Assembly: GCF_009728995.1 (NCBI RefSeq)
Contig: NZ_VTZW01000008.1
Location: 1-64,000, forward strand
DNA length: 64,000 nt
Reading direction: 5' to 3'
Origin: Streptomonospora sp. PA3
GTDB taxonomy: Bacteria; Actinomycetota; Actinomycetes; Streptosporangiales; Streptosporangiaceae
Shown in pieces: positions 16,145 through 24,559 of the stretch (position 1 is the first letter of the stretch; every line of letters starts with the position of its first letter). The position numbers and the translations under genes are program-made. The notes under the pieces are model-generated. The model did no database searches, was not told the origin of the DNA, and was given only the letters and a program-made list of their open reading frames with translations.

Positions 16145-19100
16145 CTACCCCCGCGCCGCGGCCGGCCCCACGTGAAGGTCGTGGAGGTCCTCGCCGACGA
16201 CGTGGGTGCGCGCGTCCTCGACGTCGTGCAGCAGGGCCGCGGGCACGATCCCCTGCTCGTGGCCGCGCAGCGCATCCGCCCGCGCCTCGTTCAGCTCGTC
16301 CAGGGCCGCGCGGTCCTCCCCCAGGGCCGACAGCGTCCAGCCCAGCAGCACCTGGGCGCGCAGCCGGCCGGAGAGGTTGCTCAGCCCCTGGTAGCCCTCC
16401 TTGGCCAGCCGTGCCTTGTCCTTGGCCTGCCGGTAGTGCTTCTGGCGGTACAGCGCCTCCGCGGAGTGGCGCCAGGCGCGGGCCTGCCACCAGCGGTGGC
16501 CCAGGCGGGCGAACCCGGCGGCGGCCTCGTCCATGTCGCGCAGGCCGGCCTGCACGTCGGTGCGCATCCGCAGCTCCCCGAGGATCAGCAGGGTTCGGTA
16601 GCTGCCCCAGGTGTCGCCGGCCGCCTCCAGCAGCCGATGGGCCTCCTCCACGCGCGCGACGCCGGCCCGGTCGTTCCAGCCGCTCTGGTCGGCGCGCAGC
16701 CTGCGGGCGCCGGCGCCGTCCCAGCGCGGCAGGCCGCCGCCCTCCCAGCCCGCGGTACATCCGGGCCAGTGGTCGTCGCCGAGGTTGCGGCGCACCCGGT
16801 CCCGGTGGATCCGGCGCCATTGGGCGACGAGCGCGGCGACCGCCGCCCGGTCGCTGTAGTCGCCCAGGACTCCGCGGAAAACGAAGTCGCGCAGGCTCTG
16901 CGTGCGCTCCTGCTGCCGCTCGGGGGCCAGCACCATGTCGCAGTCGTCGTACTGCAGCCACAGCCGCGCGTTGTCCAGCCGGCCCATGGAGCGCAGGCAC
17001 CGGGCGCGGTACCAGGATCCGCCCGAGGCGTGCTCCAGCTCCTCCAGCACGCCGCGCAGGGTCAGCCATGCTTCCAGGTCGCGGCGCATGTGGCCGCGCA
17101 CCTCGCCCAGCAGCAGGCCGGCCTTTGCCGCCTGCTCGGGATCGCCGAGATCGGCGAACTCGGCGCGCGCCTCGGCCAGCAGCCGGTGGGCCTGCTCGTA
17201 GTCGCCGCGGAACCGGTGGAGTTCGCCGAGGTTGCAGCGGGTGCGTGCGCGCCACCAGCGCTCGCCGCGGCGGGCGAAGGAGTCCTCGGCGGCACGCAGC
17301 TCGCCTTCCCCCTTGTCCCTGTCGCCCATCCGGTAGAGGTTGACCCCGATCGCCCGGGCCGCCCGCGCCTCCCAGCGCTCGTCGCCGCCCGCCAGCACCG
17401 AGCGCGCCTCCCGGGCCAGCTCGACCGCACGGCCGTGGTGGCCCTCGTTGCCGGCCAGTTCCGCGCGCTCTAGCAGGGAGATCCCGTAGGCCGCGGAGCT
17501 GTTCATCCGCTGCGCCAGCTGCGAGGTCCGCTCCAGTGCGGCGCGCCAGTCGGCCCAGTAGACGCGTCCGGCGCGGCAGTGCGCGGCCAGGGCGCGCTGC
17601 AGCCGCCACTCGACGGCCAGCGGGGCGCCGCTGTGGGTCAGCTTCAGGCACGCCTGGATCTGCTGGCGCTCGTCGGTGAACCAGTCGGCGGGGCGCTCGC
17701 TGGGCGCCAGCCCCAACCGGGGGTCGGGCTCGGGGGCCGGCAGGCGCGGTTGGGTGAAGCCCCATTCGCGGGGGGCGCGCCCGATCGCGCTGCGTTCGGC
17801 GAGCCAGGCGTATGCGGCCAGGAGCCGGTCGATCGCCCGCACTGTGGCGGGGCCCGACCAGCGCGGCCGCTCCAGCGCGGCCACCCCCAGCTCGCGGGAG
17901 GTGCTGCGCCGCAGGATGGAGTTCAGCTCCTTGACGGGCTGGTAGCGCAGGGAGCCGTGGGCGCTGGGCGCCCGGCGCAGCAGGTGGCGGTTGCGCAGTT
18001 CCTCCAGCAGCCGCCCGGCCTCGGGGACGGGCCTGCGCAGCAGCGCCGCCGCCGCCCACGGCGCGATGGAGGTCAGGCCGCTCTTGGCCAGGCGGCCCAG
18101 CAGCAGCTGCTCGTCGGCGGGCCGCTCCCGGAAGAGGATGCGGAAGGCGGTGGCGACGCTGTGGTCGGTGAACAGGTTCTCGCCGCCGTCCTGGCGCAGC
18201 TCCTGCAGCAACTGCCGGGTGCTCACCCCGTTGTGCAGGACTCCTCGGCACAGGGCCAGGGAGAGCGGGCGCCCTCCGCACTCGCGGGCGATCTCGGCCA
18301 GGTCAGCCGACGGGCCTGGCGGCGCTTCGGCGGGGCCGGCTCCCGGGGGGTGGGCCAGCAGCCGCACGCCCGCCTGCACCGAGAGTGGGCCCAGGGGGTG
18401 GCGGTGCACGTACATGCGGGCGTCGGAGAGGGCGTTGGTGCTGGTGATGAGCACGGCGCAGCCGTCGCCGCCGGGCAGCAGCGGCTCGACCTGGTCGAAG
18501 TCCTCGGCGTCGTCGAGGATGAGCAGGAGCCGGCGTCCGCGGGTCAGCGTGCGCCAGGTGCGGCGCAGCGCGGCCAGCGGGATGTCGTCGCGCTGCGGAG
18601 CCGCGTCGATGCTGCGCAGGAGTTCGGCCAGGACGCGTTCGGGCCGGCGGGGGGCGCGGGCGGTGCCGGCGGGGGCGCCGAACAGGTCGCAGCGCAGCCG
18701 GCCGTCGGGGAAGCGGTGCTGGACCCGTTTGGCGACCTGGGAGGCCAGTTCGGATTTGCCGATGCCCGGCTCGCCGGTGACGGCGACCACCAGCGGGCCC
18801 GAGCGCGCGTCGCCGGCGGCGGCGCGGCGGCGCCCGAACCGGCGGCGGGCGCCCTGGCGCACCGGCGGCCCGAACCGGCGCAGGATGTCCTCCAGGGCGT
18901 CCTCGCGCCCGACGAACACGGGGCTGTCGAATTCCACGTCCTGCTGCCGGGCCGCCGCTGCGGCGGCGGGAGACAGGGGTTGGGGGCGCGCCTCGGCGGC
19001 GTCGAGGCGTTCGCGGCGCATCCGCAGGAGTTCGCCGACGGTGCCGAGCACGCCCGAGGCGGCGCCGCCGGAGAGCACCGTGACCATGGGCGCATGGGGG

Positions 19101-19225
19101 AAGACGTCGCCGATGACCGCCAGGGCTCCGGCGCAGGCGCCGATGGCGACCAGCAGGAGGATCAGCCGCCAGCGCAGCCGGAGCGCGCCTCGGCCCGCCT
19201 CCGCCGACCTCGTGTTGTCCGGCAT
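16145..19225 (-). CDS. STAND (NB-ARC-like) ATPase with N-terminal membrane helix and TPR-like repeats
   Basis: Encodes 1026 residues. A hydrophobic helix lies at about 18-40, with a weaker one at 47-67. An NB-ARC-type ATPase follows: VFVGREDALEDIL, Walker A TGEPGIGKSELA (about 149-160), Walker B LLLILDDAED (about 232-241) and VLITSTNAL as a sensor-like strand. From about 560 to 1000 the sequence is helical and Trp/Arg/Ala-rich with TPR-like periodicity (for example WWRARTRCNLGELHRFRGDY). STAND proteins act as signal-triggered switches in regulation or defence. There is no effector domain I recognise, and no paired gene next to it. It is transcribed away from the broken oxidase gene at 19489. 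Confidence 0.75.
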   Translation of the reverse strand: MPDNTRSAEAGRGALRLRWRLILLLVAIGACAGALAVIGDVFPHAPMVTVLSGGAASGVLGTVGELLRMRRERLDAAEARPQPLSPAAAAAARQQDVEFDSPVFVGREDALEDILRRFGPPVRQGARRRFGRRRAAAGDARSGPLVVAVTGEPGIGKSELASQVAKRVQHRFPDGRLRCDLFGAPAGTARAPRRPERVLAELLRSIDAAPQRDDIPLAALRRTWRTLTRGRRLLLILDDAEDFDQVEPLLPGGDGCAVLITSTNALSDARMYVHRHPLGPLSVQAGVRLLAHPPGAGPAEAPPGPSADLAEIARECGGRPLSLALCRGVLHNGVSTRQLLQELRQDGGENLFTDHSVATAFRILFRERPADEQLLLGRLAKSGLTSIAPWAAAALLRRPVPEAGRLLEELRNRHLLRRAPSAHGSLRYQPVKELNSILRRSTSRELGVAALERPRWSGPATVRAIDRLLAAYAWLAERSAIGRAPREWGFTQPRLPAPEPDPRLGLAPSERPADWFTDERQQIQACLKLTHSGAPLAVEWRLQRALAAHCRAGRVYWADWRAALERTSQLAQRMNSSAAYGISLLERAELAGNEGHHGRAVELAREARSVLAGGDERWEARAARAIGVNLYRMGDRDKGEGELRAAEDSFARRGERWWRARTRCNLGELHRFRGDYEQAHRLLAEARAEFADLGDPEQAAKAGLLLGEVRGHMRRDLEAWLTLRGVLEELEHASGGSWYRARCLRSMGRLDNARLWLQYDDCDMVLAPERQQERTQSLRDFVFRGVLGDYSDRAAVAALVAQWRRIHRDRVRRNLGDDHWPGCTAGWEGGGLPRWDGAGARRLRADQSGWNDRAGVARVEEAHRLLEAAGDTWGSYRTLLILGELRMRTDVQAGLRDMDEAAAGFARLGHRWWQARAWRHSAEALYRQKHYRQAKDKARLAKEGYQGLSNLSGRLRAQVLLGWTLSALGEDRAALDELNEARADALRGHEQGIVPAALLHDVEDARTHVVGEDLHDLHVGPAAARG

Positions 19226-19488
19226 CGGGGACCTTCGTGCTCCTGTTCGCTTGGTGGCGGGCGCCGGTGCCGAGTCGTGGAACGGCGGGCGCCCCGCCGA
19301 CGGGGGAAACCAAGTTTTGGCCCGGAGGCGCCGACTGTCCAGCCGCTTAGGGGCCCGGGAAAGGGGAATTCACCGACGCTTCAACTCCGCCGCCGCTGTG
19401 GAACCGGCTTGCCCGCCCCTTCCCTCGACGTCCAGGGTTTCTCGGTGAATGGGATCTTCGTCTCAGAATATGGGAAGATGGAGCCGGA

Positions 19489-20062
19489 ACGGGCAAGGTC
19501 TACGACCGGATCGACGAACGCCTCCACCACTTCATCGACGAGCAGCCGGTCTTCTTCGTGGCGACGGCGCCGCTGACCGGAAGCGGACACGTCAACCTCT
19601 CCCCCAAGGGCCGCTTCGACTCGCTCGCCGTACTGGACGAGCACACCGTGGCCTACCTGGACTTCGGCGGCAGCCACGCCGAGACTCTCGCCCACCTGCG
19701 CGAGAACGGCCGGATCACGCTCATGTGGTGGGCGTTCTCCGGCCCGCCCAAGGTCCTGCGCGTGCACGGGCGCGGGCGCCCCGTCTTCCGCGACGACCCC
19801 GGTTTCGCCGGCCTGATCCCCGCATCCGGCGGTGCCGACGCTCCCGGGGTGCGCGCGGTGGTCGTTGGTCGCGGCCGAGCGCATCAGCGACTCCTGCCGC
19901 TACGCGGTGCCGCCGATGGACTGCCGCGCCGAGCGCACGCTGCGCTCCGACCTCTTCGGTCGCAAGTCCGAGGCGGAGTTCGCCGAGTACTGCGCCGGCA
20001 AGGAGTTCAACGGCGCCACCATCGACGGGCTGCCCGCGCTGCCGCCGCCCCGCACCCCCTGA
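19489..20062 (+). pseudogene. Pyridoxamine 5'-phosphate oxidase-family gene, frameshifted and without a normal start
   Basis: Two overlapping frames join into one FMN-binding split-barrel protein. The first part reads GKVYDRIDERLHHFIDEQPV, then ATAPLTGSGHVNLSPKG; the second, in the next frame, reads VAAERISDSCRYAVPPMD to the stop at 20062. Removing one T at 19865-19866 restores VVVVAAERISD. The codon where related proteins begin (M-GKVYD) is ACG at 19489, with GGAG at 19480-19483, and no ATG, GTG or TTG stands nearby in frame. The gene thus carries two lesions, or the assembly has an error at the insertion and the gene starts unusually. Confidence 0.7.
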
Positions 20063-20180
20063 CACCCGCCGACGACCGCGCGGGTCCGCAGCCAGAGCCC
20101 CTCCCTGCACGCGGATCCGCGTGCGGTTGGCCTACGATGATCGGAAATCCTTCCCCCTATGGTCGAAGAGGACTCCGATC

Positions 20181-21011
20181 ATGACCGAGCACAGCGACGA
20201 CGTGCCGGGCGCGCAGTGGCCGCCGCCGAGCATGGACTTCAGCAAGCCGACGATCGCGCGGGCCTATGACGCGCTGCTCGGGGGCAAGGACAACTACGCG
20301 GCCGACCGGGAGCTGGCGGCCTTCGCCACCGAGAACATCCCCGGCCTCAAGGAGTCGGCCTGGGAGAACCGCAAGGTGCTGGTGCGGGGCGTGCGCTTCC
20401 TGGCGGCCGAGGCGGGCATCGACCAGTTCCTCGACCTGGGCAGCGGCCTGCCCACCGTGCAGAACACCCACGAGGTCGCCCAGGCGCACAACCCCGACGC
20501 CAAGGTCGTCTACGTCGACATCGACCCGCTGGTCACCGTGCACGGGCAGGCCATCCTCGCCGAGAACGACAACACCAAGGTCTTCACCGGCGACGTGCGC
20601 GACCCCGCGGCCGTGCTGGGCCACCCCGAAGCCCGGGGGCTGCTGGACTTCGACCGGCCCGTTGCGCTGATGCTCGTGGGGATGCTGCACTACCTGTCGC
20701 CCGACATCGCCGACGAGGTGGTCAGCGCCTACCGCGACGCCCTCGCACCGGGCAGCTACCTGTTCATCACCTCGCTGGTGGACACCGGACTGCCCGCCCA
20801 GCAGGAGCTGGCGCGCATCACGCGGGAGAGCCTGGAAGAGGGCTGGGCGCGCACCCCCGAGGAGATCGAGTACCACTTCGGTGATTTCGAACTCGTCGAA
20901 CCGGGCGTGACCTACACCGCGCTGTGGCGCCCCGACGAACTGATCGACGCCAACAACCTGGCGCCCGGCGAGCAGTTGGGGATGGCCGGAATCGGACTCA
21001 AGAAGAACTGA
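20181..21011 (+). CDS. DUF574-type SAM-dependent methyltransferase
   Basis: Encodes 276 residues with AGAGGA upstream of ATG 20181. Features of the actinomycete-specific Methyltransf_19/DUF574 family are present: KPTIARAYDALLGGKDNYAA near the N-terminus, FLDLGSGLPTVQNTHEVAQ as SAM motif I, VVYVDIDPLV at strand 2 and LMLVGMLHYLSPD. These genes are highly paralogous in actinomycetes and no substrate is known. It converges with lsr2 and shares a hairpin with it at 21018-21048. Confidence 0.85.
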   Translation: MTEHSDDVPGAQWPPPSMDFSKPTIARAYDALLGGKDNYAADRELAAFATENIPGLKESAWENRKVLVRGVRFLAAEAGIDQFLDLGSGLPTVQNTHEVAQAHNPDAKVVYVDIDPLVTVHGQAILAENDNTKVFTGDVRDPAAVLGHPEARGLLDFDRPVALMLVGMLHYLSPDIADEVVSAYRDALAPGSYLFITSLVDTGLPAQQELARITRESLEEGWARTPEEIEYHFGDFELVEPGVTYTALWRPDELIDANNLAPGEQLGMAGIGLKKN

Positions 21012-21017
21012 AAGAAG

Positions 21018-21048
21018 GCGGAGGCGGGCGCCGTCGGCCCGCCTCCGC
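21018..21048. terminator. Bidirectional terminator between methyltransferase gene and lsr2
   Basis: A perfect 12-bp stem (GCGGAGGCGGGC / GCCCGCCTCCGC) with a 7-base loop begins 6 bp after the methyltransferase stop. On the minus strand it is followed by CTTCTTTC, a usable T-rich tail for lsr2. Confidence 0.75.
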
Positions 21049-21098
21049 AGACTTCGCGTCATCGCCTCCGCTCGGAGTGTGAGCGGCCGTATTCGGCT

Positions 21099-21434
21099 TC
21101 AGCGGTGAGCGGCCTCGTATTCAGCCACGATCTCAGCGGGAATGCGCCCGCGGTCGTTTACCGACTTGCCGGCCTGCTTGGCCCAGGACCGGATCTCGGC
21201 AGCCCGCCGACTGCTTCCTCCGGAGCTTTTCTTGCGCCCCTGGCCCTTGCGTCCCGCCTGCGGGACCTTGCGCGCTCCGCTCAAATACGGGGACAGGGTT
21301 TCGCGGAGCTTTTTGGCGTTGGCGGAACTGAGATCGATCTGGTAGCTCTTCCCGTCGATACCGAACTCGACCGACTCGTCGGCGGGGCCGCCCTCCAGGT
21401 CGTCGACGAGCAGGACCTCAACCTTCCGAGACAT
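21099..21434 (-). CDS. lsr2: Lsr2 nucleoid-associated protein
   Basis: Encodes 111 residues, normal for the family. The N-terminal dimerisation domain begins MSRKVEVLLVDDLEGG and includes the segment ESVEFGIDGKSYQIDLS. A Gly/Lys-rich linker follows, and the C-terminal DNA-binding domain reads IRSWAKQAGKSVNDRGRIP, with the AT-hook-like RGR at 95-97. Lsr2 bridges and silences AT-rich, often foreign, DNA, like H-NS. It has its own strong promoter at 21489-21517 and GAGG eight bases before ATG. Confidence 0.97.
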   Translation of the reverse strand: MSRKVEVLLVDDLEGGPADESVEFGIDGKSYQIDLSSANAKKLRETLSPYLSGARKVPQAGRKGQGRKKSSGGSSRRAAEIRSWAKQAGKSVNDRGRIPAEIVAEYEAAHR

Positions 21435-21488
21435 GCCGTTACCTCGATCTTCTCAATCAGCGCTGCGGGATTCGCGTCTTCGCGATCC

Positions 21489-21517
21489 ACTATAGGAAAT
21501 AACCGAAGAAAATCCAA
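21489..21517 (-). promoter_or_regulatory. lsr2 promoter
   Basis: The minus strand carries TTGGAT (21517-21512), exactly 17 bases, then TATAGT (21494-21489), about 55 bp before the lsr2 start. This is close to the sigma-70 consensus and lies in a visibly AT-rich stretch, so Lsr2 itself might bind it. Confidence 0.75.
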
Positions 21518-21789
21518 ACAGGGGGAGAACTTTACCTTTGTTTCCCCCGCGCTTTTCGGGTATTCCGCGGCGGGGCGGCGGCACTGGGGCCGGGCCCTAT
21601 CCTGCAGGGCGGGGCCCGGCCCGCGGGAGCCGCCGATGCCTGTGCCCGGAGCGGCCTCCTGCCGCGGCAGGAGGCGCCCGCCGGGCGCGCCGCGGCGGAT
21701 GCGATGCTGGTGCCGAACCCGGCAGCGCGGACCGCCCCGCGCCGGGCAGGGACGACCGCGCCGCCGAGCGGCGCGCTGATGGGGGAGGA

Positions 21790-22473
21790 ATGGCGTTGAC
21801 GTCCGAGCTGACCGGTGCTCCGCGACCGGGTGCGGTGCTGTGGGACATGGACGGCACCCTGGTGGACTCCGAGCCGCTGTGGGGCGTCGCCCTGGACGAG
21901 GTGGCCGCGGAGCTGGGCCGCCCGCTCACCCCGGAGGTGCGCGAGGCCATCACCGGCACCGACGACCGGACGACGATGCGGCTGCTGTGCGCCCACACCG
22001 GCACCGCCGCCACCGACGCCGAACTGGCGGCGCTGGGCGACCGCGTCATCGCGCGCGTGGCCGGGCTGCTGGAGGCGCAGGTGCCCGTGCTGGAGGGGGC
22101 GGTAGAGGCGGTGCTGGGCCTGCGCGCGGCAGGGATCCCGCTGGCCCTGGTCACCTCCTCGCCGCGGCGCATCGCCGAGATATCCCTAGCCGCGCTGGGC
22201 GCGGACGTGTTCGACGCGGTGGTCACCGCCGAGGACGTCGCCTGCCGCAAGCCCGACCCCGAGCCCTACCTGCTGGCCGCCAAGCTGCTGGAGGCGGACG
22301 CGGCGCAGGCGTGGGCGGTGGAGGACTCCCCCAGCGGCGCCCTGGCCGCCGAGCGGGCGGGGTGCAGGGTGCTGCTGGCGCCGGGCGCCCTCGCGGGCGC
22401 CAGAGGGCCGGGACGCGTGCAACTGGCGGCGCTCACCGAGGTGCTGCCGGTCGGCACGGGCGGCGCGCACTGA
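21790..22473 (+). CDS. HAD-superfamily hydrolase (phosphatase/phosphoglucomutase-like)
   Basis: Encodes 227 residues. The HAD motifs are in order: LWDMDGTLVDSEPLW (nucleophile Asp), LVTSSPRR (motif II Ser), CRKPDPEPYL (motif III Lys) and AVEDSPSGALAA (motif IV acids). The cap is helical, as in subfamily IA. The start is ambiguous: GGGGGAGG at 21781-21788 is only one base from ATG 21790 but seven from the in-frame TTG 21796. The nested-palindrome array begins shortly after its stop. The physiological substrate is unknown. Confidence 0.85.
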   Translation: MALTSELTGAPRPGAVLWDMDGTLVDSEPLWGVALDEVAAELGRPLTPEVREAITGTDDRTTMRLLCAHTGTAATDAELAALGDRVIARVAGLLEAQVPVLEGAVEAVLGLRAAGIPLALVTSSPRRIAEISLAALGADVFDAVVTAEDVACRKPDPEPYLLAAKLLEADAAQAWAVEDSPSGALAAERAGCRVLLAPGALAGARGPGRVQLAALTEVLPVGTGGAH

Positions 22474-22500
22474 GGCGGGCGGCGCGCAGCGTGCTCACGA

Positions 22501-23415
22501 GCGGGTCGGAGGGGTGCGCCTACGTCGTGTTTGAGAAGTCGGTCACCACAGAGGTTGCGGCAATGGGGCTGGATCCCGCGAAGCGCCCGCCCGTCACCCG
22601 CCACCGGCGGCGCGGCTCCACCTGGGAAGAACTGCGTGCGCTCGGCGGCAAGCTGCGACCGCGCTTCGCGAGACGCGCCCATTGCCGCAACCTCGACGGT
22701 GGCCGCCCCAGGTGGTACCCGGTGGGTTCCTGGCAAGCGGCGCCCTTGCTGTCCTTGGACACGCCGACGTCCAGTTTGAGTGGTCGGTCACCACACGAGG
22801 CTGCGGCAATGGGGCTGGATCCCGCGAAGCGCCCGCCCGTCACCCGCCACCGGCGGCGCGGCTCCACCTGGGAAGAACTGCGTGCGCTCGGCGGAAAGAA
22901 GAACTGCGACGCGAAGCGTCTCCGTTGGGGTGGTGGCGGGCTGACGGGCGGGCCGCGCTACGCGAGACGCGCCCATTGCCGCAACCTCGACGGTGGCCGC
23001 CCCGGGTGGACCCCGGTGGGTTCCTGGCAAGCGGCGCCCTTGCTGTCCTTGGACACGCCGACGTCCAGTTTGAGTGGTCGGTCACCACACGAGGCTGCGG
23101 CAATGGGGCTGGATCGCGCGAAGCGCTGACGCCGGCTTGCCGCCGAGCGGCGGTGCACCTTCGCGTCGACGGCCCGCCACCGGTGGCACGGCTCCGGCCG
23201 GCAAGTTGCGCGTGCGCTCGACGGAAAGAAGAACTGCGATGCGAAGCGCCACCGTTGGGGTGGCGGCGGGCTGACGGGCGGGCCGCGCTACGCGAGACGC
23301 GCCCATTGCCGCAACCCCGATGGCGGCCACCCCCGGTGGTACCCGGTGAGTTCCTGGAAACCGGCGCCCTTGCTGTTCTTAACCGCGACCCAAGGACCCC
23401 GCAGGCCCGCGGGAA
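22501..23415. repeat. Nested-palindrome repeat array NPR-1 (three tandem units)
   Basis: Units start near 22531, 22775 and 23068, each with TTTGAG(A/T)(A/G)GTCGGTCACCAC or similar. Each unit carries the arm GGTTGCGGCAATGGG or a close variant, and later the complement CCCATTGCCGCAACC. Units 1 and 2 share an almost identical left half; unit 2 and unit 3 have an extra block (GAAGCGTCTCCGTTGGGGTG or similar). Unit 3 also holds GCTTGCCGCCGAGCG, partner of CGCTCGGCGGCAAGC. Outer ends resemble each other inverted (GTGTTTGAGAA versus TTCTTAACCGC). The array fills the gap between convergent genes. Open frames on both strands are taken as by-products. Confidence 0.85.
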
Positions 23416-23421
23416 AGCACC

Positions 23422-24042
23422 TCACGCCAGGCGGTCGAGGACCTGTCGGGCGGTGAGGCAGCCGGCGGTGGTCAACTCCAGGTTCGCCAGGGACGCCTCG
23501 TGCACCGCGGTCTCGGCCGCGGCGACGCAGTCGGACACCGGGTGCACGGTGAAGCCCAGGTCGGTGCCGTGGCGCGCCGTCTGCTCGACGGTGAGGTTCG
23601 TGGCCACGCCGGTCACCAGCAGGGTGTCGACGCCCAGTGCGGCCAGGCGCGCGGGAAGCCCGCTCGCCAGTCCCGACAGCCGCTGATTGTCGACGACGAA
23701 GTCGCGCTCGCCCAGCTCGGCCATCTCCGGGATGAGGGCGGTCGCGGGGGCGTCAGGGCGGAAGCACTCCTGGGCCTCGCCGACGGCGTTCATGAATCCG
23801 GTGTTGCGGACCAGGTCGCCTTCGCCTTCGGGAATCGTGAACCGGGTGAACACGACGGGCACACCGGCCGCGCGGGCCGCGGCATGAAAGCCCGCCGCGC
23901 GCCCGATGACGCCGCTGGCGCGCACGGGCTCGCTGAGCATGCCGCCGAAGAAGCCCTCCGGGCGCACGGTGTTCACCTGCCAGTGCAGCGCCAGGACGGC
24001 GGTGCGCTCCGCCGCTACGGTCGAGGCCATGACGACGATCAT
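23422..24042 (-). CDS. Isochorismatase-like protein lacking the usual catalytic residues
   Basis: Encodes 206 residues with the isochorismatase/cysteine-hydrolase fold: VVFTRFTIPEGEG, DFVVDNQRLSGL, LLVTGVATNLTVEQTARHG and HPVSDCVAAA align with family blocks. The three catalytic positions, however, appear changed: the Asp of the first strand is H20 (LHWQ), the Lys is N119 and the nucleophilic Cys is T151. By alignment it should not hydrolyse amides or isochorismate in the standard way. An alternative start is M5 at 24030. The stop lies a few bases from the end of the NPR-1 array. Confidence 0.8.
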   Translation of the reverse strand: MIVVMASTVAAERTAVLALHWQVNTVRPEGFFGGMLSEPVRASGVIGRAAGFHAAARAAGVPVVFTRFTIPEGEGDLVRNTGFMNAVGEAQECFRPDAPATALIPEMAELGERDFVVDNQRLSGLASGLPARLAALGVDTLLVTGVATNLTVEQTARHGTDLGFTVHPVSDCVAAAETAVHEASLANLELTTAGCLTARQVLDRLA

Positions 24043-24177
24043 GCCATGGGCGCACTCGGCGTTCCGCGGCGGGTCCGGGTGCCCCGGCGGCGGGAGCGCA
24101 GCGGCGCAGCCGTGGGGCCCGGGCGGGCCGGGAACCGGCGGCGCCCCGCCCGGCGGAAGGCGCCCCGCCGCCGGCTG

Positions 24178-24483
24178 TCAGTCGCCCTGGTCGCCGGGCC
24201 CGCTCTGGTAGACGAGGTCGGCGTAGTCGGGGTGGCGCTGGATCCAGCTCTTGACGAACGGGCACACCGGCAGCACCGCCAGGCCGCGGGTGCGGACGTC
24301 GTCGAGTGCGCCGCGCACCAGGGCGCCGCCGACGCCTTGGCCCTCGTAGGCGGGGTCGACCTCGGTGTGAGTGAACACGGCGAGCTGGTCGGTCAGCTGG
24401 TACTCCGCGAATCCGGCGACGGCGCCGCCGGTGCGTGCTTCATAGCGCTTGCGCTCGGGGGCGTCGGCGACCTCGATGTCCAT
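24178..24483 (-). CDS. Small GNAT-like N-acetyltransferase (YjdJ type)
   Basis: Encodes 101 residues, from ATG 24483 with GAGGAG upstream. The acetyl-CoA loop reads EVDPAYEGQGVGGALVRGAL, and the C-terminus has VLPVCPFVKSWIQRHPDY, the marker of the short YjdJ/GNAT-CG group. These proteins bind acetyl-CoA; their targets are mostly unknown. It lies 76 bp downstream of the LLM oxidoreductase on the same strand. Confidence 0.88.
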   Translation of the reverse strand: MDIEVADAPERKRYEARTGGAVAGFAEYQLTDQLAVFTHTEVDPAYEGQGVGGALVRGALDDVRTRGLAVLPVCPFVKSWIQRHPDYADLVYQSGPGDQGD

Positions 24484-24559
24484 GGGACCTGGCTCCTCGT
24501 TCTCCGGCCGATGCTCGCGGACGGGGCCCGGCGCCCCGTGCCGATCTCTGTCAGGGCCC

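Noticed and set aside
22501-23421. Long open frames on both strands through NPR-1, with shared peptides such as RRRGSTWEELRALGGK.
   Set aside because: Frames are open on both strands at once, follow the repeat modules rather than gene boundaries, have no ribosome sites and end at random. GC-rich repeats with few stops explain them.
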